This document shows, piece after piece, positions 33,768 to 45,400 of a DNA stretch of 64,000 nt. Within the stretch, counting starts at the first letter, position 1. Every line of letters begins with the position of its first letter. The notes under the pieces were generated by a model. That model searched no databases. It saw nothing but the letters and a program-made list of their open reading frames with translations, and had not been told where the DNA came from. This stretch comes from Klebsormidium nitens (lineage: Eukaryota > Streptophyta > Klebsormidiophyceae > Klebsormidiales > Klebsormidiaceae), in the NCBI GenBank assembly GCA_000708835.1, contig DF237117.1:62001-126000 (forward strand). The letters run 5' to 3'. Position numbers and translations under genes: made by a program.

Positions 33768-35110
33768 CGGAGCTCCGGATGTTGACCTTAGGCGTGGCCT
33801 GTGGAACAGGTTGCGTGTCCAGCAGACTGGAGTGGTGCCCATATCATGCGTCAAATTCTTACATGGCAATGAGTCTCAGCATCTCATGTCAACTCTAAAG
33901 GACGCCGAGCTTCACAAATGTTAATCTGAACTCAATCACATCCTTGCTATGTATTTTGGACATAGAAGAAACGTCTTCCAAATCTCTCGTGTTTGAATTC
34001 TCTTCAGCCCGATCTTTGTTGAAACGGCAGCATATAATCAGACGGTCGGACTCACAACCACATATGTGTATGCCATGAAACGGGCACACGTGTGCGCTGC
34101 CTTGTTAATTGCGCATATGTGACTTGCAACACGCCAATTATCCCCGACGGCGACACAATTGCTCATCGAGTACTACCGCAACAGGGCCTGCACGCAGAGA
34201 GTCCACGTGACATCCGACAAGCTAAAGTGACCGTCTGTAATCAATTTGCACTTCGATACAAACGGTTGCTTCAGTTCTCATCAGTGCGTGGTCGGACTCT
34301 GCATCGACGAACGAAGCTTGGGATCCTATAAAATATACTATCGGATACACATATATGCATCGGCCTAGGCCGGTTCTTTGATTGCAGCTCTGGCGGGACG
34401 CTGCACATGCAAATAACGGCATGCGGCGCGCCAACGTACTCCTGAGCTGGCGCCGCGCACGAATTTGAGGGTTTGAATGAGTCTGGCGACTGCGCAACGT
34501 TGGCTGCTCAGACTTGAGCTTGGTCCCGGTCGCTCGCCCAAGCATAGCAAGCGTCCGCGCAAGGATCGGCTGTACTATCATTAAGGACTTAGCCGCATGT
34601 TCGATTATCAGTTGTATGTCCAAGCCCACGCACACATGGGCTATATAGCCGCGGGCGCACCAGCCGGGGTCTGGCATGAGATCGAGTGCACGCGGCCGCT
34701 ATATTGGCTACCGCCGCTATTGGCTACCGCTAAACCCTGCAGGGTTTGGTCGGAGTGCGGGGCGGCGCGGCCAGCGCGCGTGTCGGCTGCGGACCGCGGC
34801 CCGGCCGCCGCGCTCCCAGGCCGCAGATGCTAGAGATCATTGAACCTATGTAGCTCGCTCAGCTGCAACTTGTAAGAACTTCAAGCACGTTGCACAGCTG
34901 CTGCTGGGAACTTCCTTTGTCAAGAGTACTCCCCCGCTTCAGCCTCGCCCTGCATGGACGCTTTCAGCAACGTCATTCGCCTGAGCCCTAGGAGCACCTT
35001 GCGAATAGCCTACGGCCTAAGGGCTCTTCCCCAGAAACAAACAAGAATCATCTCGCGGCAGGAGAGTAGCGGCACCTTTGCCACCTTTCATCTTTGAAAA
35101 GAAGAGCAGG
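33768..35110. other. Intergenic region downstream of APC8
   Basis: The first part presumably holds the APC8 3' UTR. A perfect 12-bp palindrome (CGGCCTAGGCCG) sits at 34361-34372, and a GC-rich block lies at about 34640-34830. An ATG at 34954 opens a 47-codon frame rich in Arg, Ser and Ala that looks like an organelle-targeting N terminus, but it ends at 35097 and is in a different frame from the next ORF. No firm gene. Confidence 0.45.
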
Positions 35111-35911
35111 ATGGCCCTTTTCAGAAAATTTGTCTCTCACCTGAGCTTCTGCTTCTCGTTTGCGAGGCTGCAACCGATCCAAGTTCGTTATTGCAACGGT
35201 ATCCGAAATGACTATCTGGCCAGGGATGTCAAGGCAAACTTGGAGGTTGATACCCCAATAGCGGCTCTCTTCCGATTGGTGGACCTGGCTTTGGCGGGGC
35301 GGTTTCTCTCCTTACGAGATGAGGTCGAGTTTTTCTGGTGGCGTGCAGTTCCCACTGAAGTGCGCTGGGGCGATGCTGTCAAGAGCAAGGAGTATAACAT
35401 GCACTACGAGAAACACTTGGATGCTGACTGGCTCGTACACAACGTGCCCGATCCCCGGAGTCTGGCAAAGCTTCCACCTCCCTTTTGCGAGCCAGTATTC
35501 ATGCTCAAAGCGCCTACTTCTAAGGAGATCAACCAGTACAGGCAGCAGCACTCAAAGTACGCTAGCTTGTATGCAACTGAGGAGGGTTGCAGGCAGTTGC
35601 GGATTGTCATTGCTGCCGCATTCGCAGCTGAGCTTTGTGAGGCGTTCAACTGCCGTATCCAACATGGTTTGGCCAGGGGCAGGGCAGATGATGATGACCA
35701 CCTGACTTTTGGACTTGCAAACAAGGGAAGGCTGCAGCTCGAGACTCCTCCAGACTGGGAGAAGGAAGTGGGAAAGCAGCCGGTTGAGGAACTGGGGTGT
35801 CTGCGCTTTTTTGGAATGGGCCCTGAGGAAAGAAGAGTCGGACTGTGGGTACCAAAGCTCGGAGTCGGAGTTTTGAAGCACGGGGCATTGACTTCGAGGA
35901 GAAGTTCATAA
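35111..35911 (+). CDS. Unrecognised ORF, 266 residues, possibly broken
   Basis: An open frame from ATG 35111 to a stop at 35909-35911, with no intron needed. It is acidic and mixed in composition, with stretches such as FFWWRAVPTEVRWGD, WLVHNVPDPRSLAKLPPPF and HGLARGRADDDDHLTF. I recognise no domain. Composition is even and protein-like over most of its length, unlike the chance frames nearby. Near 35845 the frame one base off carries a coherent alternative (ARGIDFEEKFINFACKNQ and onward, to a stop near 36030). This suggests either a frameshift or a missed intron, so the annotated C terminus may not be real. The preceding short frame at 34954-35097 could be a separate 5' part. It may be a lineage-specific gene, a decayed gene or a mobile-element remnant. 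Confidence 0.4.
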   Translation: MALFRKFVSHLSFCFSFARLQPIQVRYCNGIRNDYLARDVKANLEVDTPIAALFRLVDLALAGRFLSLRDEVEFFWWRAVPTEVRWGDAVKSKEYNMHYEKHLDADWLVHNVPDPRSLAKLPPPFCEPVFMLKAPTSKEINQYRQQHSKYASLYATEEGCRQLRIVIAAAFAAELCEAFNCRIQHGLARGRADDDDHLTFGLANKGRLQLETPPDWEKEVGKQPVEELGCLRFFGMGPEERRVGLWVPKLGVGVLKHGALTSRRSS

Positions 35912-36030
35912 ACTTTGCATGTAAGAACCAACTTGAGATCCCATCTGTAAACTGCCTAAGTGTCATCTGGGCCTTGATCAAAAGCTGCCAGTTGGGACCA
36001 ATCATGGTGTACTCCTTCCTCCTCCTGTAG

Positions 36031-37199
36031 ATCCTGAGTTCCTTACAAGAGCAGCTTCTGTGGTAACAGCATGAAAAACTACTAGACCGAGGACCAGCAC
36101 AAATTGTTAGCAAGGCAGCTCCACAATTTTCTTTCAAATGGCTTCAAGCAGATTCAGCCTGTGAAGCCGTATCATGGAGGAAGGTCTTTATGGAACTCCA
36201 AAGTGACTTGGGAGTCTGTTGAGTGCTCTGAAATCGTTCCTGTTCTCCCAACTTTGAACCATAGTCCCCTTTCTGCTGGGCTTCTGTGTGTCTACTCTTA
36301 CAACAAGAAGCATGCCTTTTCCCTCTCATGTTCCGCATGCCTAAATCCTGGCGCAATGTTTGATCAAACTTGCGAGTGACTCGACGAGAAGCGCACTTAA
36401 CCTTGACAAAATGGTCTCCGAACTCATGCAGTGCTTCTTCACGATCTCCCGGAGTTTGCTTACTCTAGGTGTCTGTTTCATTGACAGGATCCACTCCGTC
36501 AGCAATCTTTCTTCTTGGCAAGCTGGATGCGTGGTAAGCCCAGCTCTTACGCCCATTCTTTGCCTGCTATCTCTCTAACCATAAATCCATTCATGAAGAC
36601 CAGAAAATGGATTGCGCCAACATGTTAGCGCAGGTCTTCGACGCCAAAGACCTGAAGCGGAGATGATCAAACTAGGAACTGAAGGAGTCTGGGTTGCAAT
36701 GCTTTTTGGCTTTCGAGGATCTTGTCAGAACTGCACTTTTCCATGATCATATGGTCCTTGGACCGCTTGGCCGCTGGGCCGTTTGGAGATCAGAGAGATA
36801 CTCGAAAGGGGTGGGCTTTGAGACAAGCCCGGTCTCATTTAGCTTTCCTGTAAGACCGCCCTGATCTCAAGGCGTGGTCTCAAATGGGGCTTTAGGGTTT
36901 GTTCTGACGGGTTTGCCACAACTAATATTTGAACCGCTCTTCAACTACTATTCTCGAAGAAGGAGGTGAGATCGAGAAGGGGTGGCAAGCCTGGTTTCTA
37001 TGGCCCCAGGGGGAGACTGACAGCCAGCCCCCAATCAGAGAAGGGCAGCAATGTCTATGACGCTTTCGAAGTACAACCTCCCGCTCGTTTGCCAGCACTT
37101 GAGCGAATGGCGATCTTTCGAGCAGCTATTGGAATTTGAGTAGTCTCTGTTCTATCACGCACTCCTTTTAAGGACACAACGAGAAGCTTGGAGAACGAC
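36031..37199. other. Non-coding stretch between the unknown ORF and the APC8 copy
   Basis: Open frames at 36104-36379 and 36360-36578 overlap in different frames and might be further decayed pieces of the unknown gene, but neither resembles a known family. The rest, to 37199, shows nothing I can interpret. Confidence 0.4.
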
Positions 37200-38290
37200 G
37201 TTACGAGAAACGAAAACCACCATGTGACGAAGTGACTTCGTCGTACTATCCGTCCCTGACGTCACTCTTGTTGGTCCCTCGTCGCCAGATGGACGAACCG
37301 GCGCACTACTTCCGGAAGATTCTCGAGCGGATGGAACAAGAGGCGAGCCACCAGACCCGGCTCTTTCTTTCCGACCACTTGTTGCTTAGTACTCATCGGC
37401 AAGCGCGAAATTAGTTGCTTCCAATCTTGGATTGTGCGCAAAAATCTGTGCGACGGGCAATGCTGATCGGAACCGAGACTTCTTCTCATCCGCTTTAGTT
37501 CCGCGTACGTAGATCATCTTACTACAATTTGGTTTCTGCTTTTCGGACGCCAAAAGTATCTTGAAATCTGAGCCAGGGTCGTCCAACAGCGGCGCTCGAA
37601 AGGCGATATCTCGAAGCGGTAGTCAGTACGGAAGAGACGTCAGCAGACCCTTTGACGGTTTGCTTCTTCGCAGTGAACCTTTATATCACCCGCTATCTGT
37701 CCTGCTTCTCCGTCTGAAAGCGACAAAACTCCCAACGATCGTCGTTCATAAACTTGCAAGGTCATTGCGATGGAGATCGGCATAGCAGGCCGACGGGCCT
37801 GACGCAAATGAGGCGTACTACTGCAAAGTTGACCAGCGAATTTGTGACTACTTCTGCTTTCGCGGCTGACATCAGGCAGAATCCACGCTCACTTTGATAA
37901 TCACTTTTGAAATCTGGGTTTGCAGGCCGAATGGCGTGACGTGGTGGAGACGTTAGCAAAAATCGTGAATAGCAAACAATGACGTCGGATTTAGAATCCG
38001 AAGTTAGGCAGTGTTTAGGTTTTTAAGAATCATAATAACAATCCCAGACCCTGGTTAACTAGCTCTCAAACCCTGGGTTCAGGCTGACGGGCGCTGGCAT
38101 CTTTGGCGACGTGTTGCAGAACGGCCAATCTGTGACGTCCGCCTAACGAGCGGACGTTAGATAGACTTCACGTCCCCTTTAATCAGCTTCAAATACTAAG
38201 TTTGCAGGCGGATGGGCGCACTGGTGTTCCTCGCGGCTTACTGCAAGAACCAGGGGCTTCTGCATGAGGCGGAGCAGTATGTGGTCGTTG
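37200..38290 (+). pseudogene. Decayed segmental copy of the APC8 exon 11-12 region
   Basis: A degenerate same-orientation copy of APC8 from about 31520 to 32870, displaced about 5.7 kb. It opens with the intron tail (CTGACGTCACTxTxxTGG-like) and an exon 11 equivalent at about 37290 (MDEPAHYFRKILERMEQE). It continues through an intron stretch shared with 31890-31960 (CAGACCCTTTGACGG-like). Four exon 12 start-like units follow at about 37789, 37926, 38090 and 38208, the last including [19 protein letters not shown]. Similarity stops inside exon 12 at about 38280. Multiple indels and stops make it non-functional. It already contains the exon 12 copy array, so that array predates the duplication or regrew in the same way. 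Confidence 0.85.
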
Positions 38291-39454
38291 GTAGCACAGC
38301 CTGGCAGGCCGTCTCTAAAGCATCGTTCTTTGAGTCGTCACATGTGCGGTTTTGTCCACAAGGCCTTCGGAACCAGTTCAAGCAACTGGCATGCTTCGTT
38401 TGACCTATTCAATCATACATTTACTCTCTCATGCTCGAATTTGGAAAAATAAATACACCGGCCGTTACAAAAGAGAGCTGGCACACCTTTCATGATGTGC
38501 ACACACACACTCATACATGTATGCCATGAGAAGCCTATGGCCTATTTGGCTACGGCGAGAACGAAAAGAGACCATGTGCGGAACTACTGAGCGGCAAGAC
38601 TGTATGCACGCGTTGCATGTGCTCAAGCCGAGTGGCGGAGATCCGGGGCCCTGAAGTAACTCAATGAACATGCCATGATGCCATTCAAGGTATATATACG
38701 CGGCCGCCTATACCATATACAATGCAGCTAGCACTAGCAACACAACATATGAATGACAGCGCGTATACTGTTGTTAGTATAGTACTACATGTCATACTCC
38801 TATAAGCTTCCCAATGATCGCCGCATATACGTGCATGTGCACGCTATATATAGGTCCTATATACACGTGACTCAGTACAGCTTTTACTTAATTTAAGTCA
38901 ATCCAAAGCATGCTACTTCAGAATTGTTTATCTCAACGCTCAGTTGGACGAATTGGTCCGTCTCGCGTTCAAATGAACGGTCGATTGGCGGCCATCAGCT
39001 TTCTAGGAGCATGCAAGCAAGCGAGCGCGTGACTGAACGACATTCACTGTCGCACGCATATTGTCTAATATCAGGGCATGCGAACAATGTAGCGAGTAAG
39101 GACAAGCGTGACTGAAGCCTACTTTTTCTGCATATTTCTACGCCTAAATCATCGTGATCGAACTTGAACTTGAATTCGGTATGGACGGTGCATATCCGAT
39201 CTCTTCCACTTCCCTTGTGTGTGCCTTTATCGAGAATGGAACTCACTCTCAAACTTCACCACCTTGTCATCCATGTATTTCCAAAGCCGCGCCCAGCAAT
39301 TACGTACCTATATCCTCTGCTATCCGGATGTTACCATTCACGTTGCATCTGTCAATACAATGCGAGTATAAATGTCTATACCCTCGCCGAACTGGCTCAA
39401 CAACACGCCCCATCAGCAACTCACAACAACGTGCGTACAAAACGAAAAACGCGT
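38291..39454. other. Convergent intergenic region before ALDH1L 3' end
   Basis: Contains a short CA repeat near 38498-38510, several TATATA-rich stretches at about 38690-38870 and no coding exon. The right part probably includes the ALDH1L 3' UTR. A TGTATGCCATGA element at about 38517 resembles one at 34067 on the other side of the unknown ORF. Confidence 0.5.
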
Positions 39455-42400
39455 CTACCAGTATTCCACCGTTACCGCTTTCGTGCGGAGATACTCATCA
39501 AGCGCCTCTTGTCCAAGATCCTTTCCAAACCCGGACTGTTTCCAACCGCCAAAGGGCGCGGCAACGTCCGTTTTATTGTACGTATTGACGTAAACCGTTC
39601 CCGCTTGCAACCCGTCAGCAACTTTTAGCGCCTTGTTAAGGTCCTTAGTGAAGACGCCTGACGCGAGGCCGTATTCGGTGGCGTTCGCCCGTTTCAACAC
39701 CTGGCACGACGAGAGAAAATTCAGGAAGTAACTAGACTGGGCAAGCATTCGTATCAAGCTCAGATTGAACCTCACGACTGGTCGGCCAACAGCAACCTCA
39801 CCAGTGATGGCAATCTTTGGACACGACAGACGTAATATTTGAAAGTTCCCGAAACTCCTGGAAGAGGACGATTGCGGAGGAATCACCCGTGATTTAGCGA
39901 TGACGTCTGTTACTGATGGCGTTCAGTTCTTGTCAGGAGCAGCGCTGCAAACTTGCTCGTAGCAGCCTCTACAATTGGCAGCACCGAACCTACGAACAGA
40001 GTACCCGCAATTCGGGATTGACTCATGACTTTGAGGGTCCAAACGTGCACTTCAACTCCACATAAAAATTCTCACCTTGTCAAATTACAGACAGAAGCTT
40101 CTCAACCTTGAGGTTTCGACGTCGAAGTCATCCGTCATCCACTTTCAAACAAGTGCAACAATGTTTCCTACGGGGTTACAAATGCACTTTAAAACGGTCC
40201 CCCGCCCCCCCCGGAATGTTGCCGGTGTCCGTAAGCCGAAAGATCCACCGTCCCTTGCTTTGATTGAAGCCTCACCTTACCCGTCCTCCGTTTATTAAAG
40301 AATTGCAGTAGTGTTTTCCGGGGGGGGTAAAATGCAGATTGAAAGGTTCCCCCTGCGGAAACGTTGCCGGTGTCCGTAAACCAGAAGACCCACCGTCCCA
40401 TGCTTGGTTAAAGCCTCACCTCATCGAGAGTCTCAAACTTCGAGATCAGCATAATCGGCCCGAACGACTCCTCAGTCGCTGCAACCGTGCCGTCTTCCAC
40501 TCCGGTTATGACCGTAGGCTCCAGGAAGAAGCCCCGCGTGCCAACACGTTTACCGCCGTAGACTACGGTTGCCCCCTCTTTCACCGCCGTCTGCACAGAG
40601 GAGTCCTTGGGTGTAACTTGGGAAGCACTTTTGAAGGGTTTACAGGAAGTTGGTTACGGATACTTGCGCCCAATCGGAACAACCGAATTGGCAGCGCCAC
40701 ACTGCAGGGGTGCTGTGGCGGCGCTCCAATCGTCTGCTACTTTTCCGAGCCACACGTGACTGTTCTTTAGTGCGTTGAGGTGGAGCCGGTAGCGAGTCTG
40801 ATGGAAGCGAATGACCGTAGCGAATGGGGGTTGGGGACAGGTTCAGTGCGTTTCCCCCCGAGGAGAAGATGGACACATGCCGACACGCTTGCGCTTCAGC
40901 CTAAGGTGGCCCATTTGCATTTGTAGCTAGAGTACACAATACAGTCCTCGTCTAGAAACAGACTCTTTGCCACTCCTGTTTAAACAGGGACAGATCGATA
41001 GTCTGATGTTGAGACTGTAACGAAGATGAACGTCTCCTACTCATCTTCCTCCTGTAGAATCCATAGGAGGGGACGATAAGCGATGCTTACCTCAATATAC
41101 GCCACCAGCTTGTCGAAGTGCGCCTTATGGTTCTGCGGCCCGTGCACGGTCGTGCGGTCCAGCGGGTCCCCGATCTTCATCTTCCGGACGTCCGAAACGA
41201 CAGCTTCTACAAACTTGTCGTGTACGGAGGATTCCACAAACACGCGTCCGGCGGCGATGCAATTCTCGCCCTTGTTGAAGAAGACGGCCTGGCCGGCTTG
41301 TCGAACGGCCCGGTCGAAATCGGCATCCGCAAAGACGATGAGCGGGGATTTACCGCCAAGCTCCAACGAGACCTGGGATAAGTTGAAGAAAGAACTTCAA
41401 TCTAGACATCGTTTACGGTTTCGAGATTTCAGGGGTTTGAAGAGAAGCTCTACAATCGAAGAAGACGGCTTGACCAGCTTGCCGAACGGCGCGATCGAAG
41501 TCGCCGTCTGCGAAGACAATCAGCAAAGACTTGCCCCCGAGCTCCAATGAGACCTGCGATGTTTTGAACAAAGAAAGTCAAGCTAGACCATCGTTTGTTG
41601 TTTCGACTTTTCAGGGATGTAAAGAGAAGCTCCAAAATCGAGGGAGACGGCTTGACCCGCTTGTCGAACGGCGCGGTCGAAGGGCGTCTGCGAAGACGAT
41701 GAGCGGGGACTCGCCACCTAACTCTAAAGAGACCTACAAAGAAAATTGGGACTTTCAAAATCAGTCAAAAGTACCAGTATTAATCTCCATTTTTGAGGGC
41801 CTGACCCGCTTCCCGAACGGCACGGTCGAAGTCGGCGTCTGCGAAAAGATAATCATCGTGGACTTGCCGCCCAGTTCCAGCGAGACCTGCGAAGCGTGAA
41901 CGTAGAGCGTTGGGGTTTGGGAGGTGAAGACTCTCAAGTTGACTGATGTTTGAAGGCCTTCAAATGGCGCGGTCGCTTGCGAGGACGATCAGCAGAAAAC
42001 GGCAGTTATCGATTTGTTGAAGTCAAACAAAATCGTGCACCATAAATGCTAGGCTCAAGCTATTTAGTTTCTGAACTGGTAAGTCTTGTGAAAGTTGCGG
42101 GCTGACCACGCGGCACGTTTAAAGTCGGCGGCTGGGGCGATAAAGAGGGAAGCGTTGCACTTAGATGCATTCGGCTCGAAAAGACGGACGGATGCGCACA
42201 GTCCTAGAGACACCGGATTTCTGTTGGACCTCGAAAACATGAGAGAGCAGACTCAAGCACCCAAGCGAAACGCTCAGAGGAAGTAGACATGTTCGGAGCA
42301 GATTCAAGCAATGTGGCTCAGTGTGCTTCAGATTCAAGGATAGAAGCCAAGGGTTTCCACGTTTTTCAAGCCACGTGCCTTACTGCAAAAAAATCAGGTC

Positions 42401-45400
42401 CGAGCATGCTATCGTCGGGGTAAAAACGTTCCTGAGAGCCAGACAATTGATTTGTTTTCTGCCCGAACTACAAGAGGTTGCGGTGTGGCTCTTGCAGTCA
42501 GTCCGTTCTGCATTCGATCTGCACCCCTCACCTTCTTGAGGGTCTTCGCAGCGCCCCCCATGATCATCTTTCCGACGGGCGTCGACCCGGTGAAGCCGAC
42601 TTTCCGGATCGAAGGGTGGTCGGTAATCGCATTCCCGACCACACTCCCCGCGCCAAGAACCACGTTCACAACACCGGGGGGAAACCCCGCCTTGAGCGTC
42701 AGCTCCGCGAACTTGAGCGCCGTCAGCGGAGTCACCTGGGCAGGAGAGGAGCTGACGTCAGCGGTGCCTATGCTGGCGATATTATTTTCGTCGTGGTCAG
42801 CATGAGTGGAAAGTCAACAACGTTCACGACCCCGGCATGGAACCCCGCCTCGGGCGTCAGCTCCGCGAACTTGAGCTCCGTCAGCGGAGTCACCTGGGCA
42901 GGCCAGGTGCTGACGTCAGCGGTGCACATGCTGACGACAATTTGCATTTTGGCGACATCGGGAGAGGACGTCATGGCTGCTAATGCTGATGTTGGGCGCT
43001 GCCTATGCTGGTAAGTAAGGGTGGTGCTAAGAATGCTTATGGTCTTAATCACCTCCAGATCAGCTCCAAAATAGCTTTGCCGTCTGGCATATGTTTGTGA
43101 CAGAACCAGGGGCGGGAAGACGTAATTGGAAGTGTTGGCCGGCGGAAAAACACAAGCCAGCCTTATAATACCAGGACAACAAAGGCTGATAGCGTAGCAA
43201 ACAGCTCTGTACAGTCATTGTGATCAAGACCTTAGACAAAGTGCTCCTACTCTCAGTCACACGCGTCCCTCGCAACATCAGTCAGAAGGGTCTTTCATGT
43301 TACGTTCCTGGGCGCTTCTTAAATCCTCGCTTATGCGACATTTTACCAATCATTTCACCGGAAATTCGCATTCGACTGCCAGATTTTGCACCAGAGGCAG
43401 ACAAGGAAGGGGCAACGTTGAAGCCACTCCTTTCTTCTTCTCCATATTGTCAGCAATTCGGGTTCTGTAACTTCGCTGAGTCACAAAGCCCACCTTTATA
43501 CGCAGAAAGAAAGTGTTGATTTTCGCTCACCTCCGCTGGTTTCAACACGAGCGTATTCCCCGCCGCCAGGCACGCAGCCGCCTTCCACGCCACCATCATG
43601 AGGGGGTAATTCCAGGGCACAATCAACCCCACCACGCCGATGGGCTCTCGTCGCGTGAAGCAGAGGTTTTTGCTCGGGCGGGAATCGTTGATGGGGATCG
43701 TGCGGCCCTCGATCTTGTCCGCGAGGCCGGCGAAATAGCGGAACGTGTCGACGGACATGCCCACGTGGGTCTTGACCGCGAGCGTATAAACAGCGCCTGA
43801 ACAGAAACGTAATGCAGAAGTATTGGGGTTTCGTTCTTGAAGTGTTGTGTTTGAGTATGCTTGTAAAGTCAGACCGGCGAAGTAGCGGAGCGTGTCGATG
43901 GACATGCCCACGTGGGTCTTGACGGCGAGCGTATATACAGCACCTGACAAAAAACGCAATGCGGAGGTTTCAGGTTTTCGATGTTTGTAAGCGGATATGG
44001 GAGCTTTTAGTTGTGACAAGACCGGCAAAGTGGCGGAGTGTGTCGACGAATATGCCCACGTGGGCCTTGACGGCGAGCGTATAACAGCGCCTGGAAGGAA
44101 GTACACGCTTGACATATCTTAGGTTGGGTATTTTAGGTCAGTAAACAGGTTTTGTTTGTGTGGCGGGGCTGGCAACGAAGCGGAATGCGTCGACGGACAT
44201 GCGCACGTGGGTTTTGACAGCGAGCGTGTACACAGCGCCTGCAAAGTCACACGCGTGTTCTCAAGCTTGGTGCGGACTTTTATTTTTGTGGTACAGGGAG
44301 ACTGGCTGAATGTCGAAATAGATTCACGGCAAGTCTCGACAGCAAGTTACAGCACCTGATAGATCGATAAAGGCACAGCCTTTGAAATTATCTGAAGTTT
44401 CGGGTATCTTTTCAAACTTGATTTCAGACTGGTTGGGTTGACGAGGCTGGGGGAAAACCGGAATACCTTCATGGACGTGCCTGCACAACTTTTGCCAGTG
44501 AGCACGTACACTTCACCTAGACACACACTTCCAAGATCCGAGATTGTGCGGCTGGTAGGCGTAAATCAGAGTTTGCTTGCGAGACTGGCGGGGTGGCAAA
44601 ACATGCTCAAAAAATGCTCTTCAAGTCAATGAACCAACAGCTACAAGAGCTGTCTGCTCATCCCCGCGCTGAACCTGGGCAAGACACGTCATAGTGGCTG
44701 ATAGGCTCTCGCCTCCGTACCTGAGTCCAAGCTCTCGATCGTTGCCAGCTCCTCCTTGTTCTGCTCCATCAGATCGGCCAGCTTCATCAGCAACTTGCCC
44801 CGGTCGCGTGCGCTGATTTTCCGCCACTCGCCGTTCTCGAACGCATCCTGAGATAAACGGAAAAGTCCTTCTTCGTGCCACTTTCGGTACTACTTCAATC
44901 ATGTCTCTTCTCAACTTCCTCTGTAGAATGCTTTGTTGTGGTCCCGCGCAAGAAGAAACTGCAGGACTCACTCGGCAAGAATGTCGAACACATTTCGAAC
45001 ACGCGTTTAAGTGGGAAGCCTCTGACCCGGATGCCATTACAAGGAGGGTTTGACTGGCACAGACGTCAACGGCTGGGATGGGTCGCAAGTATCTTGTTCC
45101 ATATTGACCACCTAACGACAGAGTTTCTACTTTTGGGGCACTCTAAAACACTTGCATGCAACCTGACCGTTTCTCCAGTCTTGCTAACCCGGTCGATGAT
45201 GCGATCGAACAAAGCTAAGGGCGATCCGCTCACCTTTGCTGACGTCACAGCTCCGTCGACGTCCGCCGCGCTCCCGTCCGCCACGTCAACAATCACCTCC
45301 TCTGTCGCAGGGTTTATCGTGGGCCGGGTTTTCCCCTCTGACCCGTCCACAAACCTCCCCCCGATAAAGTGCTGCACTGGCAAACTGAGCTCTAACCCGT

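Noticed and set aside
38690-38880. TATATA-rich segment as a promoter of a gene on either strand
   Set aside because: The neighbouring ALDH1L gene ends here rather than starting, and no coding start follows.
33890-39130. A single large mobile element bounded by similar TGTATGCCATGA sequences at 34067 and 38517
   Set aside because: Only a ~12-nt similarity is visible; no terminal repeats, target-site duplication or recognisable transposase or polymerase motif was found.
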